This document shows, piece after piece, positions 8,230 through 17,441 of a stretch of 36,240 bases of DNA. The notes below the pieces were generated by a model that was not told the origin of the DNA, did not search any database, and saw only the letters and a program-made list of their open reading frames with translations. This stretch comes from an uncultured Neisseriaceae bacterium. Lineage in GTDB: Bacteria; Pseudomonadota; Gammaproteobacteria; Burkholderiales; Neisseriaceae. Location: positions 1-36,240 of the forward strand of contig CAMLPN010000020.1 of the NCBI GenBank assembly GCA_946481965.1. The letters run 5' to 3'. How positions within the stretch are numbered: the stretch's first letter is position 1; each line of letters starts with the position of its first letter. The translations under genes and the position numbers were made by a program.

Positions 8230-9132
8230 ATGATGATGGTTGAAAAAGCAATGGATGTTAAGGATCAATTAACACGCTTTATGTTTGATGATTGTCCTGT
8301 ACGAGGTCTGCAGGTAAATTTGCAGCAAGTTTGGCAGCATGTCGGACACAACAAACAATATCCGCGTGCAATACATCAGGCATTAGGTGAATTAACCGTT
8401 GCTGCAGTCTTACTGGCCAGTAATCTGAAGTTTGAGGGCAGTTTGATTGTTCAGGTACAAGGTACAGGTATATTAAAGATGCTGGTAGCAGAAGCAACTT
8501 CTTCTGCCACCTGTCGGGCTACTGCCCGCTGGGATGAATCCGCGGTAATCGACGAAAAAATAAATCTGGTAGATTTACTCGGTGAAGGTGGAATGTTTGT
8601 CTTGACATTACAACCTGCAAACGGGGAATCATGGCAGGGTGTTGTTGAGCTGGCCGGAGACAGTATTGCTCAAATGCTGATGAATTATATGGCCCGCTCA
8701 GAGCAGCTAGCGACATACATTTCACTTGCTGCTGATGAAGAGAATGCTGGTGGGTTTTTATTACAAAAACTACCGGAACAGCAAATTGAGGAAGATTGCT
8801 GGACAGAATTGACCGCCTTGGCTGAAACGATCAAAAGCAAAGAGTTGCTCCATCTGGATGCTAGCACTTTGTTGTATCGCTTATTTCATGAGCACGAAGT
8901 ACGTTTGCTTGGTACTGAGCCGATTGAATTCGCCTGTACCTGTTCACAAGCTAAAGTGAGTGATATGTTATTACTGTTGGGCGGACAGGAAGTTGGCGAA
9001 GCAGTAGCCGAAGAGGGTAGTATTAAAATTAATTGTGATTTTTGTCATGCTAGTTATGTATTTGATGAAACAGATGTGAATACGTTGTTCGGTCAGGATA
9101 TCGTACAGACAGCTCGGCAACAGAATCATTGA
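8230..9132 (+). CDS. hslO: Hsp33 redox-regulated holdase chaperone
   Basis: Hsp33 is a cytosolic chaperone activated when oxidation releases zinc from four C-terminal cysteines. These are present as Cys236/Cys238 (CTC) and Cys269/Cys272 (CDFC), numbered from the 8230 start. The N-terminal core begins LTRFMFDDCPVRG, the usual opening of HslO. The frame is open back to 8086, but the extra residues there have no HslO counterpart and the family is about 290 aa. I therefore place the start in the ATG cluster 8230-8236 (about 300 aa) or at ATG 8251 (293 aa). AAGGA at 8209-8213 and AGAAAG at 8224-8229 are the only ribosome-binding candidates. A bidirectional terminator follows at 9143-9175, shared with pepP. 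Confidence 0.93.
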   Translation: MMMVEKAMDVKDQLTRFMFDDCPVRGLQVNLQQVWQHVGHNKQYPRAIHQALGELTVAAVLLASNLKFEGSLIVQVQGTGILKMLVAEATSSATCRATARWDESAVIDEKINLVDLLGEGGMFVLTLQPANGESWQGVVELAGDSIAQMLMNYMARSEQLATYISLAADEENAGGFLLQKLPEQQIEEDCWTELTALAETIKSKELLHLDASTLLYRLFHEHEVRLLGTEPIEFACTCSQAKVSDMLLLLGGQEVGEAVAEEGSIKINCDFCHASYVFDETDVNTLFGQDIVQTARQQNH

Positions 9133-9142
9133 AACAGAATAC

Positions 9143-9175
9143 AACAGGCAGCTAATCAATAGTTAACTGCCTGTT
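9143..9175. terminator. bidirectional terminator between hslO and pepP
   Basis: Arms AACAGGCAG (9143-9151) and CTGCCTGTT (9167-9175) are perfect complements, with additional TAA/TTA pairing inside. It lies in the 71-bp gap between two convergent genes and can end both transcripts. Confidence 0.7.
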
Positions 9176-9203
9176 ATTAATTTGTCATTGCTGTTTTTTT
9201 CAA

Positions 9204-10529
9204 TTACTGCTGCATAATCGTCTCGATTGCACTGGTCGTTTTTGGAACTGAGGCGGTTAGTATTTCATTACCTGTTTCTGTGACCAGAATATTATCTTCA
9301 ATACGGATACCAATATTATGAAATGCTTTTGGTATGTCATCTGCTGCTGCAATATATAATCCTGGTTCTATGGTGGTAACCATACCTGGTTGTAACAACA
9401 GAGACTGGCCATTACTATCAAATCGTCCACCGACATCATGCACATCTAATCCAAGCCAGTGACCTAGTCCATGCATATAAAAACGACGATAATGCTGTTG
9501 TTTGTCGATATTTTCTTCTAAACTACCTTGCAAAATGTGCAAATCAATGAGCCCTTCAGTTAGCATACGAATAGCATTAGCAGAGAGAGTTTGCCAGTTA
9601 GCTCCCTTAACAGTAGCTTCGATACTGCTTTGATTTACAGCTAAAACTATGTCGTAAACATCTTTTTGTGCGCTGGTAAACCGTCCGCTGACTGGAAAAG
9701 TCCGGCTGATATCACCGGCATACATTTGATATTCAGCACCGGCATCAATCATCAGTAAATCAGCTGCCTGTAACTGATCACTATTGCTGACATAATGTAG
9801 GCAACAAGCATTTTTGCCACCGGCTACAATGCTGTTATAAGAGGGATAACGCGCCCCATGAGACATAAATTCATGCAGTATTTCGGCTTCTATTTGATAT
9901 TCATATTTTCCAGCTTTGGTTTTTTGCATCGCCCGAATATGCGCCTGTGCACTGATTTCTGCAGCAATACGCATTAATGACTGTTCATGGTTATCTTTGA
10001 TTAATCTTAGCGGATCGAGGATAATTGCAAGATTAATCAGATTTTCTGGAATTACGGTACTGCCATTGATACTACGATGATGAGCAATCCTATTGACATC
10101 ATTCCATAAATTAATGATTTCTGGATCTCGTTCTGGATACAAACCCCATAAAGCATACAATTGCCGGTGTCCCGGTAAGGCATTTTTTAGATGAGTGGTC
10201 AGTTGACAGATATCGTCGGCTTGATCGAAGCAGAAATGTTCGCGAGCAGCTTCTGGTCCGTAACGAAATCCATGCCAGATTTCAGAATCCGGATCTTTTG
10301 GGCGACACAATAACGTAGCGGATTGTTCTCTGCCATTCAGGATCAGAGCTGAATCCGTTTCAGGAAATCCAGTCAGATAATGAAAATAACTGTCCTGCCG
10401 GTATGGATATTCAGTATCGTTACTGCGACGTCGTTCTGGTGCGGCGAAAAGTATAGCTATACCGTCTGTACCTATTTTTTCCAGTACTGTCTGACGACGC
10501 TGGTGATAAACAGATATGTTATTTTCCAT
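9204..10529 (-). CDS. pepP: Xaa-Pro aminopeptidase P
   Basis: A 441-aa cytosolic metallopeptidase (M24B) that removes an N-terminal residue preceding proline. The N-terminal half carries the aminopeptidase P N-domain (RRRSNDTEYPYRQDSYFHYLTGF). The C-terminal half has the pita-bread fold with five metal ligands: Asp262 (LLMIDAGAE), Asp273 (GDISRTFP), His357 (HGLGHWLGLDVHD), Glu388 (TTIEPGLY) and Glu411 (RIEDNI). Length and motif spacing match E. coli PepP closely. AGGGGAA 7 nt upstream supports the start. The start codon lies inside the 3' end of the vanZ-like gene (11-bp overlap), so translation is probably coupled. It is the last gene of a three-gene minus-strand unit. Confidence 0.96.
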   Translation of the reverse strand: MENNISVYHQRRQTVLEKIGTDGIAILFAAPERRRSNDTEYPYRQDSYFHYLTGFPETDSALILNGREQSATLLCRPKDPDSEIWHGFRYGPEAAREHFCFDQADDICQLTTHLKNALPGHRQLYALWGLYPERDPEIINLWNDVNRIAHHRSINGSTVIPENLINLAIILDPLRLIKDNHEQSLMRIAAEISAQAHIRAMQKTKAGKYEYQIEAEILHEFMSHGARYPSYNSIVAGGKNACCLHYVSNSDQLQAADLLMIDAGAEYQMYAGDISRTFPVSGRFTSAQKDVYDIVLAVNQSSIEATVKGANWQTLSANAIRMLTEGLIDLHILQGSLEENIDKQQHYRRFYMHGLGHWLGLDVHDVGGRFDSNGQSLLLQPGMVTTIEPGLYIAAADDIPKAFHNIGIRIEDNILVTETGNEILTASVPKTTSAIETIMQQ

Positions 10530-10911
10530 GGTGAAATTCCCCTAGCAAGTTACGACGAACTAATTGAATTTTTCTGGCCAGCCATAGTGCACATAGTGCA
10601 CCAAGCAAATCAGCGATAGCATCCAGTATATCGCCATTACGTCTAGGCAGTTGTGTTTGAATAAGTTCACTGATGCATGCCCACAACAGTGCTGAGGCCA
10701 AATAAGACCGCAGAGGAATGGTGATATTATTTTGCAGACAGATTTTGGCCAGTAGCCAAAATTGCCCGAAAAAAAGGCCAAAGTGACAGATTTTATCGAA
10801 GTGAGCAATCGGTAAAGGATTATTTCCACTAGCCAAGAATAAAAAATATATACTGGCTAAAAACCAGATAATAGCTAACAGTAACCATTGATTTAACCAT
10901 TCTGGTTTCAC
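10519..10911 (-). CDS. VanZ-like family membrane protein
   Basis: A 130-aa inner-membrane protein with about four hydrophobic segments and the VanZ-family pattern: an early HFDKICHFGLFF motif (about residues 37-48) and a late RRNGDILDAIADLLGALCA motif (about 89-107). The family is named for a teicoplanin-resistance accessory protein, but most members, including this one, have no known role. The start is a GTG that overlaps the stop of the upstream small gene as GTGA (10908-10911). AAGAAGG at proper spacing supports it. The 3' end overlaps pepP by 11 bp. The tight packing indicates a co-transcribed, translationally coupled set. Confidence 0.85.
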   Translation of the reverse strand: MKPEWLNQWLLLAIIWFLASIYFLFLASGNNPLPIAHFDKICHFGLFFGQFWLLAKICLQNNITIPLRSYLASALLWACISELIQTQLPRRNGDILDAIADLLGALCALWLARKIQLVRRNLLGEFHHGK

Positions 10912-11117
10912 ACTGCACCTTCTTCATTTGCCCATTGCTGACAGAGAGCCGCAAGACGAATAAATTTTTTACCTCTGGTCTGAAAAATTTGTTCCCAGTC
11001 TTGTACTGTTGATAGTGAAGGAGCGTCTTCAAGACAACATTCATTCAACCAAAAATCCAGTATTTCAGCACATTCACCAACTGGTGCAGTTCGAAACAAT
11101 TCAGTAATAGCGTGCAT
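10908..11117 (-). CDS. small acidic hypothetical protein
   Basis: A 69-aa soluble protein, leucine- and glutamate-rich and probably all-helical, with a tail WEQIFQTRGKKFIRLAALCQQW that looks amphipathic. I do not recognise the family. Reality is supported by the exact GTGA overlap with the vanZ-like gene and by the position of a terminator directly upstream (11157-11187), so transcription of the unit should start in the roughly 40 bp between. No clear ribosome binding site precedes the ATG. Three cysteines (two adjacent in NECCLED) are visible but do not form a known metal motif. The function is unknown. Confidence 0.65.
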   Translation of the reverse strand: MHAITELFRTAPVGECAEILDFWLNECCLEDAPSLSTVQDWEQIFQTRGKKFIRLAALCQQWANEEGAV

Positions 11118-11156
11118 GTTGCGAAAAATTGCGAGAATAATGAAAACAGAATATAT

Positions 11157-11187
11157 AAAACGGGCTGGTATTTAGTCAGCCCGTTTT
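11157..11187. terminator. intrinsic terminator after yebC
   Basis: Arms AAAACGGGCTG (11157-11167) and CAGCCCGTTTT (11177-11187) form a perfect 11-bp stem with a 9-nt loop. It lies 4 bp past the yebC stop codon and reads as a terminator on the minus strand, with a T-rich end. Confidence 0.85.
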
Positions 11188-11191
11188 GAAT

Positions 11192-11920
11192 TTACTCAAT
11201 ATCTAACACTGCGGTTGTGTAGACGTTCTGAACATCATCAAGATCTTCCAGTGCATCTAACAACTTCTGCATTTTTTCTGCATCAGCTCCGCTTAGCTCA
11301 GTTTCATTTACTGCACGCATAGTCACTTCACCATCTGCAGCCTGAAAACCTGCTGCTTCCAATGCTTCTTTTACTTGGCTATGAGTATAAGGTTCTGTAA
11401 TCACTTCCTTGGATCCATCTTCGTGAGTAATTACATCTTCTGCACCAGCCTCCAGAGCAGCTTCCATTAATGCATCTTCATCGGTTTCTGGTCCAAAGAG
11501 TAAATATCCCTGATGTACAAACTGGAATGCTACCGAACCATCAGTACCCATATTACCGCCATGCTTATTGAATGCATGGCGCACGTCGGCAACTGTACGA
11601 GTTTTATTATCCGTCAGGCAGTCTACCATTACCGCAGCACCACCAATACCATAACCTTCATAACGTAATTCAACGTATTCTACACCTTCTAGATTACCAG
11701 TACCTTTATCTATGGCTCGTTGAATATTATCTTTAGGCATATTGGCATCGGTCGCTTTATCCATAGCCAAACGTAAACGTGGATTCGAATCAGGATCACC
11801 GCCACCCAGTTTAGCAGCAATGGTGATCTCTTTAATCAAACGGGTAAAAATCTTCCCGCGCTTGGCATCCTGCCGACCTTTGCGATGCTGGATGTTAGCC
11901 CATTTACTGTGTCCTGCCAT
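11192..11920 (-). CDS. yebC: YebC/PmpR family protein
   Basis: A 242-aa cytosolic protein of the YebC/PmpR/TACO1 family. The hallmark N-terminus [20 protein letters not shown] is intact, followed by [10 protein letters not shown], the [11 protein letters not shown] segment and the acidic C-terminal domain. Full family length. Members have been described as DNA-binding regulators and, more recently, as translation factors that relieve ribosome stalling at proline-rich stretches. It is often encoded beside ruvC; here it is not. AAGAAGGA upstream of the ATG is a strong ribosome binding site. It is separated from the downstream three-gene unit by a terminator, so it is probably transcribed alone. 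Confidence 0.97.
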   Translation of the reverse strand: MAGHSKWANIQHRKGRQDAKRGKIFTRLIKEITIAAKLGGGDPDSNPRLRLAMDKATDANMPKDNIQRAIDKGTGNLEGVEYVELRYEGYGIGGAAVMVDCLTDNKTRTVADVRHAFNKHGGNMGTDGSVAFQFVHQGYLLFGPETDEDALMEAALEAGAEDVITHEDGSKEVITEPYTHSQVKEALEAAGFQAADGEVTMRAVNETELSGADAEKMQKLLDALEDLDDVQNVYTTAVLDIE

Positions 11921-12472
11921 ATAAAAAATCCTTCTTAATTTATTGATTTAGGGCATAAAAACAATACCAAAGTAATCGACTTTGGTTAAAGCATATGCCA
12001 TTAAATAATTGAAATATGGTTGTAATTTTAACATATTAGCTTTTTGTTGAGTAGAGTAACTCTTTACCATGTCTTAGTAAGTACTTGCCTTAAAGGATTC
12101 AGGTTTCATAATGCTGAATAAATAATCAGGTTCGACAAAGATCGGCATGTTAAAACTATTTTCTACTCTGCAAACAAGCCTTGTATCCTTTACTGTAATA
12201 AAGATTACTGTGCCTCAAAATGAGATAGTTAATGATTATTGCTAATTATAATTAGATCGCAATAATGCTATTTGAAATCCAAAATTAGTGATTAAAAATA
12301 CATCAATTTTAATTGATTATATTGATATTTTTTTAGCGAACGAAAATCGATATGTAATCTGATTACTTATATTTCTAATTGTGTACAGTCTACTAATTAT
12401 ATTCAAATTTAACATAAGTAGCAGATGTATTTGAAATATTTTCTTATTCATAAGGCTTATTGATGTTTTTGC
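11921..12472. other. AT-rich intergenic region between divergent yebC and htpG
   Basis: It should carry the yebC promoter near 11950 and the htpG promoter at its right end. An 8-bp inverted repeat (ACCAAAGT at 11966-11973, ACTTTGGT at 11979-11986, 5-bp spacer) lies 46 bp before yebC and could be an operator. I see no gene or gene remnant elsewhere in it. Confidence 0.5.
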
Positions 12473-12499
12473 CTTGAAACTGTTCCAATCCACCCTTAT
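12473..12499 (+). promoter_or_regulatory. heat-shock (sigma-32) type promoter of htpG
   Basis: CTTGAAA (12473-12479) and CCCTTAT (12493-12499) are separated by 13 bp, closely matching the sigma-32 consensus CTTGAAA-N(11-16)-CCCCATNT. The predicted start would give a leader of about 35 nt before the htpG ATG at 12541. Confidence 0.7.
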
Positions 12500-12540
12500 G
12501 TTAAAGCAACAACAATTAACCTTGGCTATTTGAGAAAATC

Positions 12541-14439
12541 ATGAAACAGACACATAGTTTTCAAACAGAAGTAAAACAACTATTGCAATTAATGATTCAT
12601 TCTTTATACAGTAATAAAGAAATATTTCTGCGCGAATTAATTTCTAACGCCGCAGACGCATGCGATAAATTACGTTTTGAATCATTGCATAACGCCAGTT
12701 TGCTGGGTGACGATACTGAATTCAAAATTACAGTTACTGCCGATGCAGAAGCACAAACCATTACCGTTGAAGATAATGGTATTGGTATGAATGAAGCTGA
12801 AATTATTGAACACCTCGGTACGATTGCTAAATCAGGTACCAAAGCTTTTTTGGAAAAATTAACTGGTGATGATAAAAAAGATGCCAATTTGATTGGTCAG
12901 TTTGGTGTTGGTTTTTATTCTGCCTTTATTGTTGCTGATAAAGTAACTGTGGAAAGTCGCAAAGCTGGTAGTGATGAAAATCAGGCTGTGCGATGGGTAA
13001 GTGCCGGTGATGGTGAATTTACCGTTGAACAGATCAGTAAATCCAATCGTGGTACCAAAGTTATTCTGCATTTGAAAGAGGAAGAAAAAGATCTGCTGTC
13101 TGACTGGACATTACGTCGAATCGTTACCACCTATAGCGATCATATTTCTGTGCCCATTTACATGAAAAAGGCTCCTGAATATGATGAAGAGGGTAATGTT
13201 AAAACTTCGGACGAATTAGAAGTTGTTAATCAGGCACAAGCATTGTGGCAACGCCCTAAAAATGAAATTACTGACGAACAATATCAGACATTTTACCGTC
13301 ATGTGTCCCATGATTATGATGATGCTTTAGCATGGACACATTTTCGTGTAGAAGGACGCCATGAATATACCGGATTATTATATCTACCCAAACATGCGCC
13401 CTTTGATCTGTATGAACGTGAACCAAAACATGGCGTACAATTGTATGTAAAACGTGTATTTATCATGGATGATGCTAAAAAGCTGATGCCAACATATTTA
13501 CGCTTTATCCGCGGTGTTATCGACAGCAGTGATTTGCCATTAAACGTGTCACGCGAAATCTTGCAAGAAAGCCGTGATTTGGATGCCATCCGCTCAGGCA
13601 GTGTTAAAAAAATATTGTCATTGCTGGAAGACTTGCAAAAAAATCAACCAGAAAAATATGCTGAATTCTGGAAGGTATTTGGTAATGTATTAAAAGAAGG
13701 TATTGCTGAAGATTACAGCAATAAAGATAAGATTGCCGGATTATGCCGTTTTGCTTCTACTCATAATGACAATGCTGATCAAAATGTTTCACTGGCCGAC
13801 TATTTGGGCAGAATGAAAGAAGGTCAGGACAAGATTTATTACATTACTGCAGATAGCTTTGCCGCTGCTAAAAATAGTCCTCATCTGGAAATCTTCCTGA
13901 AAAAAGGTGTGGAAGTTTTATTATTGACTGACAGAGTAGATGAATGGGTAGTTAATAGTTTACCTGAATTTGATGGTAAAAAACTCGTCAGCGTAGCGAA
14001 GGGATCTCTGGATTTAGGTAATCTGGCTGATGAAGAGGAAAAAGCTGTTCAGGCCAAAACCGAAGAAGAAAATAAAGAAGTTGTTGAGCAAATTAAAACT
14101 GCTTTGGGGGATAAAGTTGACGCAGTGCGCGCTACTGCTCGTCTGACTGAAAGTCCGGCTTGTTTGGTTGTCGGTGAACATGATATGAGCCAACATCTGG
14201 CACGAATGCTGGAAGCGTCTGGTGCCGGTGCACAGATTCCACACACCAAACCCACGTTGGAAATCAATCCTGATCATCCGCTAATCAAAAAAATTGCTGC
14301 AGAACAGGATAACGAACAGCGCACTGAACTGGCCGAATTGGTTTATGATCAGGCATTATTGGCCGAAGGTGGCAAGCTAGACAATCCGGCTGCCTTTGTA
14401 AAACGCATGAATCAATTATTGTTAACTATGAACCAGTAA
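12541..14439 (+). CDS. htpG: chaperone HtpG (bacterial Hsp90)
   Basis: A 632-aa cytosolic dimeric ATPase chaperone. The GHKL nucleotide-binding domain occupies about residues 1-220, with [18 protein letters not shown], the DNGIGM motif, GTIAKSGT and [13 protein letters not shown]. The middle domain includes the client and gamma-phosphate contact region [18 protein letters not shown]. The C-terminal dimerisation domain ends near LLLTMNQ. Length is typical of beta/gammaproteobacterial HtpG, with no insertion or frameshift. GAGAAA precedes the ATG. A sigma-32-type promoter sits 42-68 bp upstream and a clean terminator follows at 14455-14483, so this is a single-gene heat-shock unit. Confidence 0.98.
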   Translation: MKQTHSFQTEVKQLLQLMIHSLYSNKEIFLRELISNAADACDKLRFESLHNASLLGDDTEFKITVTADAEAQTITVEDNGIGMNEAEIIEHLGTIAKSGTKAFLEKLTGDDKKDANLIGQFGVGFYSAFIVADKVTVESRKAGSDENQAVRWVSAGDGEFTVEQISKSNRGTKVILHLKEEEKDLLSDWTLRRIVTTYSDHISVPIYMKKAPEYDEEGNVKTSDELEVVNQAQALWQRPKNEITDEQYQTFYRHVSHDYDDALAWTHFRVEGRHEYTGLLYLPKHAPFDLYEREPKHGVQLYVKRVFIMDDAKKLMPTYLRFIRGVIDSSDLPLNVSREILQESRDLDAIRSGSVKKILSLLEDLQKNQPEKYAEFWKVFGNVLKEGIAEDYSNKDKIAGLCRFASTHNDNADQNVSLADYLGRMKEGQDKIYYITADSFAAAKNSPHLEIFLKKGVEVLLLTDRVDEWVVNSLPEFDGKKLVSVAKGSLDLGNLADEEEKAVQAKTEEENKEVVEQIKTALGDKVDAVRATARLTESPACLVVGEHDMSQHLARMLEASGAGAQIPHTKPTLEINPDHPLIKKIAAEQDNEQRTELAELVYDQALLAEGGKLDNPAAFVKRMNQLLLTMNQ

Positions 14440-14454
14440 ACAAATTTTTTGTAT

Positions 14455-14485
14455 AAACTGCCCGTAACAACGGGCAGTTTTTTTA
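14455..14485 (+). terminator. intrinsic terminator of htpG
   Basis: Arms AAACTGCCCG (14455-14464) and CGGGCAGTTT (14471-14480) with a TAACAA loop, followed by a run of T. The A-rich left side also allows it to stop the convergent permease transcript. Confidence 0.9.
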
Positions 14486-14552
14486 TATTTTACTCACATC
14501 AGTAAACTATAAAAATTGTTTCTAGATCATCAGTAACAGTTAGGTATATTGA

Positions 14553-15950
14553 TTAATGTGGATAAGTCGTTTGACCTTGTTTTTTTCTAAGATAATTATG
14601 CAGACTGTACATTAAGATTAAAAATAAGATAAAAGGTATCCCAAATACGAGCGTAGCATGAAAAATAGGTGTAAACCATGTAGTAATCAGAATACTAATT
14701 ATTGCGAATAAACCCGCTAAACTAATAAACGGAAAGCCGGGTACACGAAACTTAATGTGTTCACCTTGACGCTGCATATGTATACGAAAGCCCAGATGCG
14801 AAAGAAATACTGTTCCCCAGCTAAACAAGGCACCAAACATGGACAAAGCAATCATAATGGGGAAAGCAGTTTCAGCATTAACCACATAAACCATTGCAGC
14901 TACAGCAATTCCGGCTGAAGATAAGGTTAGTGCATTTAGTGGTACGCCATTACTTCTAACCTTACCAAGCACTTGCGGAGCTTCTCCGGCACGCGACAGA
15001 CTAAACATCATTCGCGTAGCAATATAAAGCATACTGTTCATAGAAGACAATGCAGCTACAATCACAATAAAGTTCAGAATACTGTCTGCAAATGGAATGC
15101 CAACGATTTGCATCACGGTAACAAACGGGCTGGTGCTATTTTCTTTAATTAATTCCTGCCATGGAACCAGCATAACAATCAGACTTAAGGCAAGCAAATA
15201 GAATATAAATAATCGTGCCAGCGTCCCTTTAAACGCTGTTTTTACCGCCTGTTCAGGATTGGTAGCTTCACCAGCAGCAATAGCAATCATTTCAATACCC
15301 AAATAGCTAAAGATCGAAATAATTACGCCCGTCCAGATTCCAGAAAAACCGTGCGGAGCAAATCCACCACCTGCAAAAAGATGTTGTTCGATTTTACTGA
15401 TATTTCCGTAAGTAAACAGTACCCCAATCCCAAGTATCACAAACACCAGAATGGCAAATATTTTGATAGTAGAAAACCAGTATTCCACCGATCCAAAAGC
15501 CTTAACACTATAAGCATTAACTGCAATCAGACTAAATGAAAATAAGCCGATCCAAATCCAAGAATTCACATCTGGAAACCAGAACTTCATGTATTCAGCA
15601 ATTGCAGTCACTTCCGTACCCACAGCTAAGACAATACATGACCAATAACTGTAGCGCACCAGAAAACCGGCAATGGGGTGTATATAAAATTCAGCGTAAG
15701 CGCCAAAAGAGCCGGAAGTAGGATGTTGTACCGTCATTTCTGCCAGACAACCCATTAAAGTCAGGGCAATTAAACCACCAAGAGCATAACTAATAATCAC
15801 AGCAGGACCGGCAAAACCGATTGCAAATTTACTGCCTAAAAATAGTCCGGTTCCAATTGCTCCCCCTATAGCAATCATACTCATCTGTTTGGCAGAGAGC
15901 TTTTTATGTAATCCCGCCTCACGAGACTGGATTTTATCGAAATTACCCAT
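14553..15950 (-). CDS. amino acid permease, APC superfamily (AAT family)
   Basis: A 465-aa inner-membrane permease with about 12 hydrophobic segments. The N-terminal segment reads KQMSMIAIGGAIGTGLFLGS, the TM1 glycine-rich substrate-binding helix of AAT-family amino acid:H+ symporters. TM2-TM3 carry the AEMTVQHPTSGSFGAYAEFY motif, and TM6 the ISIFSYLGIEMIAIAAGEA segment. Close relatives transport basic, aromatic or small neutral amino acids; the substrate cannot be assigned here. The ATG is preceded by AAAGGA. It is convergent with htpG and has no partner gene on its strand. It is a different subtype from the GabP-like permease at 20683-22065. Confidence 0.92.
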   Translation of the reverse strand: MGNFDKIQSREAGLHKKLSAKQMSMIAIGGAIGTGLFLGSKFAIGFAGPAVIISYALGGLIALTLMGCLAEMTVQHPTSGSFGAYAEFYIHPIAGFLVRYSYWSCIVLAVGTEVTAIAEYMKFWFPDVNSWIWIGLFSFSLIAVNAYSVKAFGSVEYWFSTIKIFAILVFVILGIGVLFTYGNISKIEQHLFAGGGFAPHGFSGIWTGVIISIFSYLGIEMIAIAAGEATNPEQAVKTAFKGTLARLFIFYLLALSLIVMLVPWQELIKENSTSPFVTVMQIVGIPFADSILNFIVIVAALSSMNSMLYIATRMMFSLSRAGEAPQVLGKVRSNGVPLNALTLSSAGIAVAAMVYVVNAETAFPIMIALSMFGALFSWGTVFLSHLGFRIHMQRQGEHIKFRVPGFPFISLAGLFAIISILITTWFTPIFHATLVFGIPFILFLILMYSLHNYLRKKQGQTTYPH

Positions 15951-16848
15951 TTTTTTCCTTTAATATTCAGCTATCTGATTTATTATTTACTATAAGCAGG
16001 TAAAACCTTTTATTTTGCAAATAAAAATCACAATTTGTTATTATAATAGCAGCACAACCGTAAATTAAATTGATGTTGATGAATTTTTTTATTACATAAT
16101 TCTTAATATAAGCCTCATACAAGCAATAACTTTTAGCTAAATTTTTATCTTTCAAAGCATAAGCATAATTTAGTAATAAAATTGAGTCGTCAAGAGTAAA
16201 TTTTTATGTAAATGGTTTTTATGATAAATAGACGATAATATCGATTATAAAAGTATTTTCTTTAATCAAGCTTTGATAGTAACTATTAATAATTTTTCCT
16301 ATTTTTTTTATCAAAATAAAGCTAACCCTATAGATGAATATCAATCAATAATAATTGAATATTTAAAATATAAGCCAATAATATAAACTAAATTTATGGT
16401 TAATAGAGGAGGCAATAAAATCGAAACTATTGCTTTTCCTGTTAACAATATTCTTCGTAGAGAATTAAAATAATAAATCAATAAATATTTAAACTTAGGA
16501 ATTAACATTGATTAAAAACAAATGTTGATTAAAAAAATCAAAAAAATTGGCCTGACAAATAAATTATCAGTAAAACCATTATATTATTAAAATAAATTAA
16601 CCTAATTATGATAAAAATAACATATTAGTATTAAGCAATTTACTTTTTTAAAAGCTGAAATAACTTATAAAATAGAATACATGCATTACTAAATGATTGT
16701 GTTGAATTAACAAAATATATAAAAGAGGAGCAGATAAGCTTAAGCATTCAGTTTGAGACAAATAATTTGCAAAGTTAAATATATAGATATTTAGGTTAAA
16801 AAAAGGTATAATTTATTAACATTAATCATTGGTTTAATTTGTAATATT
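15951..16848. other. very AT-rich gene-free region
   Basis: About 900 bp between the permease and higBA. The permease promoter should be near 15960-16000. The rest shows only stop-rich short frames. One 25-codon frame (16396-16473, MVNRGGNKIETIAFPVNN...) has no recognisable relative and no ribosome binding site. No tRNA, IS end or clear hairpin was found. Confidence 0.5.
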
Positions 16849-16867
16849 TGTATAGTGAGTTTATACA
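16849..16867. promoter_or_regulatory. candidate HigA operator at the higBA promoter
   Basis: An inverted repeat TGTATA-N7-TATACA ends 15 bp before the higB ATG and covers the likely -10 element TATAGT (16851-16856). This is where an autorepressing antitoxin would bind; the assignment to HigA is inferred from position. Confidence 0.4.
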
Positions 16868-16882
16868 TAGGGGAGTTAATTC

Positions 16883-17179
16883 ATGATTAAAAGCTTTAAG
16901 CATAAAGGACTTGAGCAATATTATCTCACTGGAAACACCGCAGGAATACAACCTTCGCATGCTACAGAATTAAATATAATACTTACGGCTTTAAATGCTG
17001 CCAGTGAGCCTACGGATATGAAAGCTCCTATCTGGCGGTTACACCCAATGAACGGTAATTTTCCAGATCACTGGGCGGTGATAATTAATAGAAGCTGGAG
17101 ATTAGTCTTTAAATTCAACGAAGATGAAGTCGAAATAATAGACTATCAAAATTATAATCTGGAGAATAAATATGCATAA
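16883..17179 (+). CDS. higB: HigB-family toxin (RelE superfamily mRNA interferase)
   Basis: A 98-aa protein of the HigB / plasmid-maintenance killer family. The opening IKSFKHKGLEQYYLTGNTAGIQPSHA matches the family start, followed by the WRLHP motif and the NRSWRLVFKF core strand. HigB toxins are ribosome-dependent endoribonucleases neutralised by HigA. Toxin-first gene order, which is characteristic of HigBA, is kept here. AGGGGAG 7 nt before the ATG is a strong ribosome binding site. It overlaps higA by 8 bp. The C-terminus (DYQNYNLENKYA) is slightly longer than usual. All family motifs look intact, so the gene is probably active. Confidence 0.93.
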   Translation: MIKSFKHKGLEQYYLTGNTAGIQPSHATELNIILTALNAASEPTDMKAPIWRLHPMNGNFPDHWAVIINRSWRLVFKFNEDEVEIIDYQNYNLENKYA

Positions 17180-17441
17180 TCCTTGTCATGCAGGCGTTGT
17201 TTTAAAAGAATATCTTGGTGAAACCAATATTAGTGATGCAGCAAAACATTTAGGCATCACAAGAGTAACATTGTCGCGTATTGTCAACGGAAAAGCAGGT
17301 ATAAGTGCTGAAATGGCAGTACGACTAGCCATATTGTTAGATACCACACCAAAATTCTGGCTGAATATGCAATTAAATTACGATTTATGGAAAGCTATGC
17401 AGAAAAAGCATTATCAGGTAATACCCTTACGTAAAGCTTAA
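17172..17441 (+). CDS. higA: HigA-family antitoxin (XRE-type helix-turn-helix)
   Basis: An 89-aa antitoxin with the HigA layout: the N-terminal HPCHAGVVLKE-type start (here NPCHAGVVLKEYL), the helix-turn-helix SDAAKHLGITRVTLSRIVNGKAG at about residues 20-42, and the C-terminal FWLNMQLNYDLW dimer region typical of HigA. It binds and blocks HigB and represses the operon. Its own ribosome binding site (GGAGA at 17161-17165) lies within higB, and the ATG overlaps the toxin's last codons, so the two are translationally coupled. No mobile-element ends flank the pair, but it sits alone in a large gene-poor zone. Confidence 0.94.
   Translation: MHNPCHAGVVLKEYLGETNISDAAKHLGITRVTLSRIVNGKAGISAEMAVRLAILLDTTPKFWLNMQLNYDLWKAMQKKHYQVIPLRKA

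Noticed and set aside
10380..10619. 79-codon plus-strand frame over the start of pepP
   Set aside because: Antisense shadow of pepP and the vanZ-like gene, which have clear family motifs.
15967..16155. 62-codon minus-strand frame upstream of the APC permease
   Set aside because: Non-ATG start in a very AT-rich leader with no motif; likely chance.
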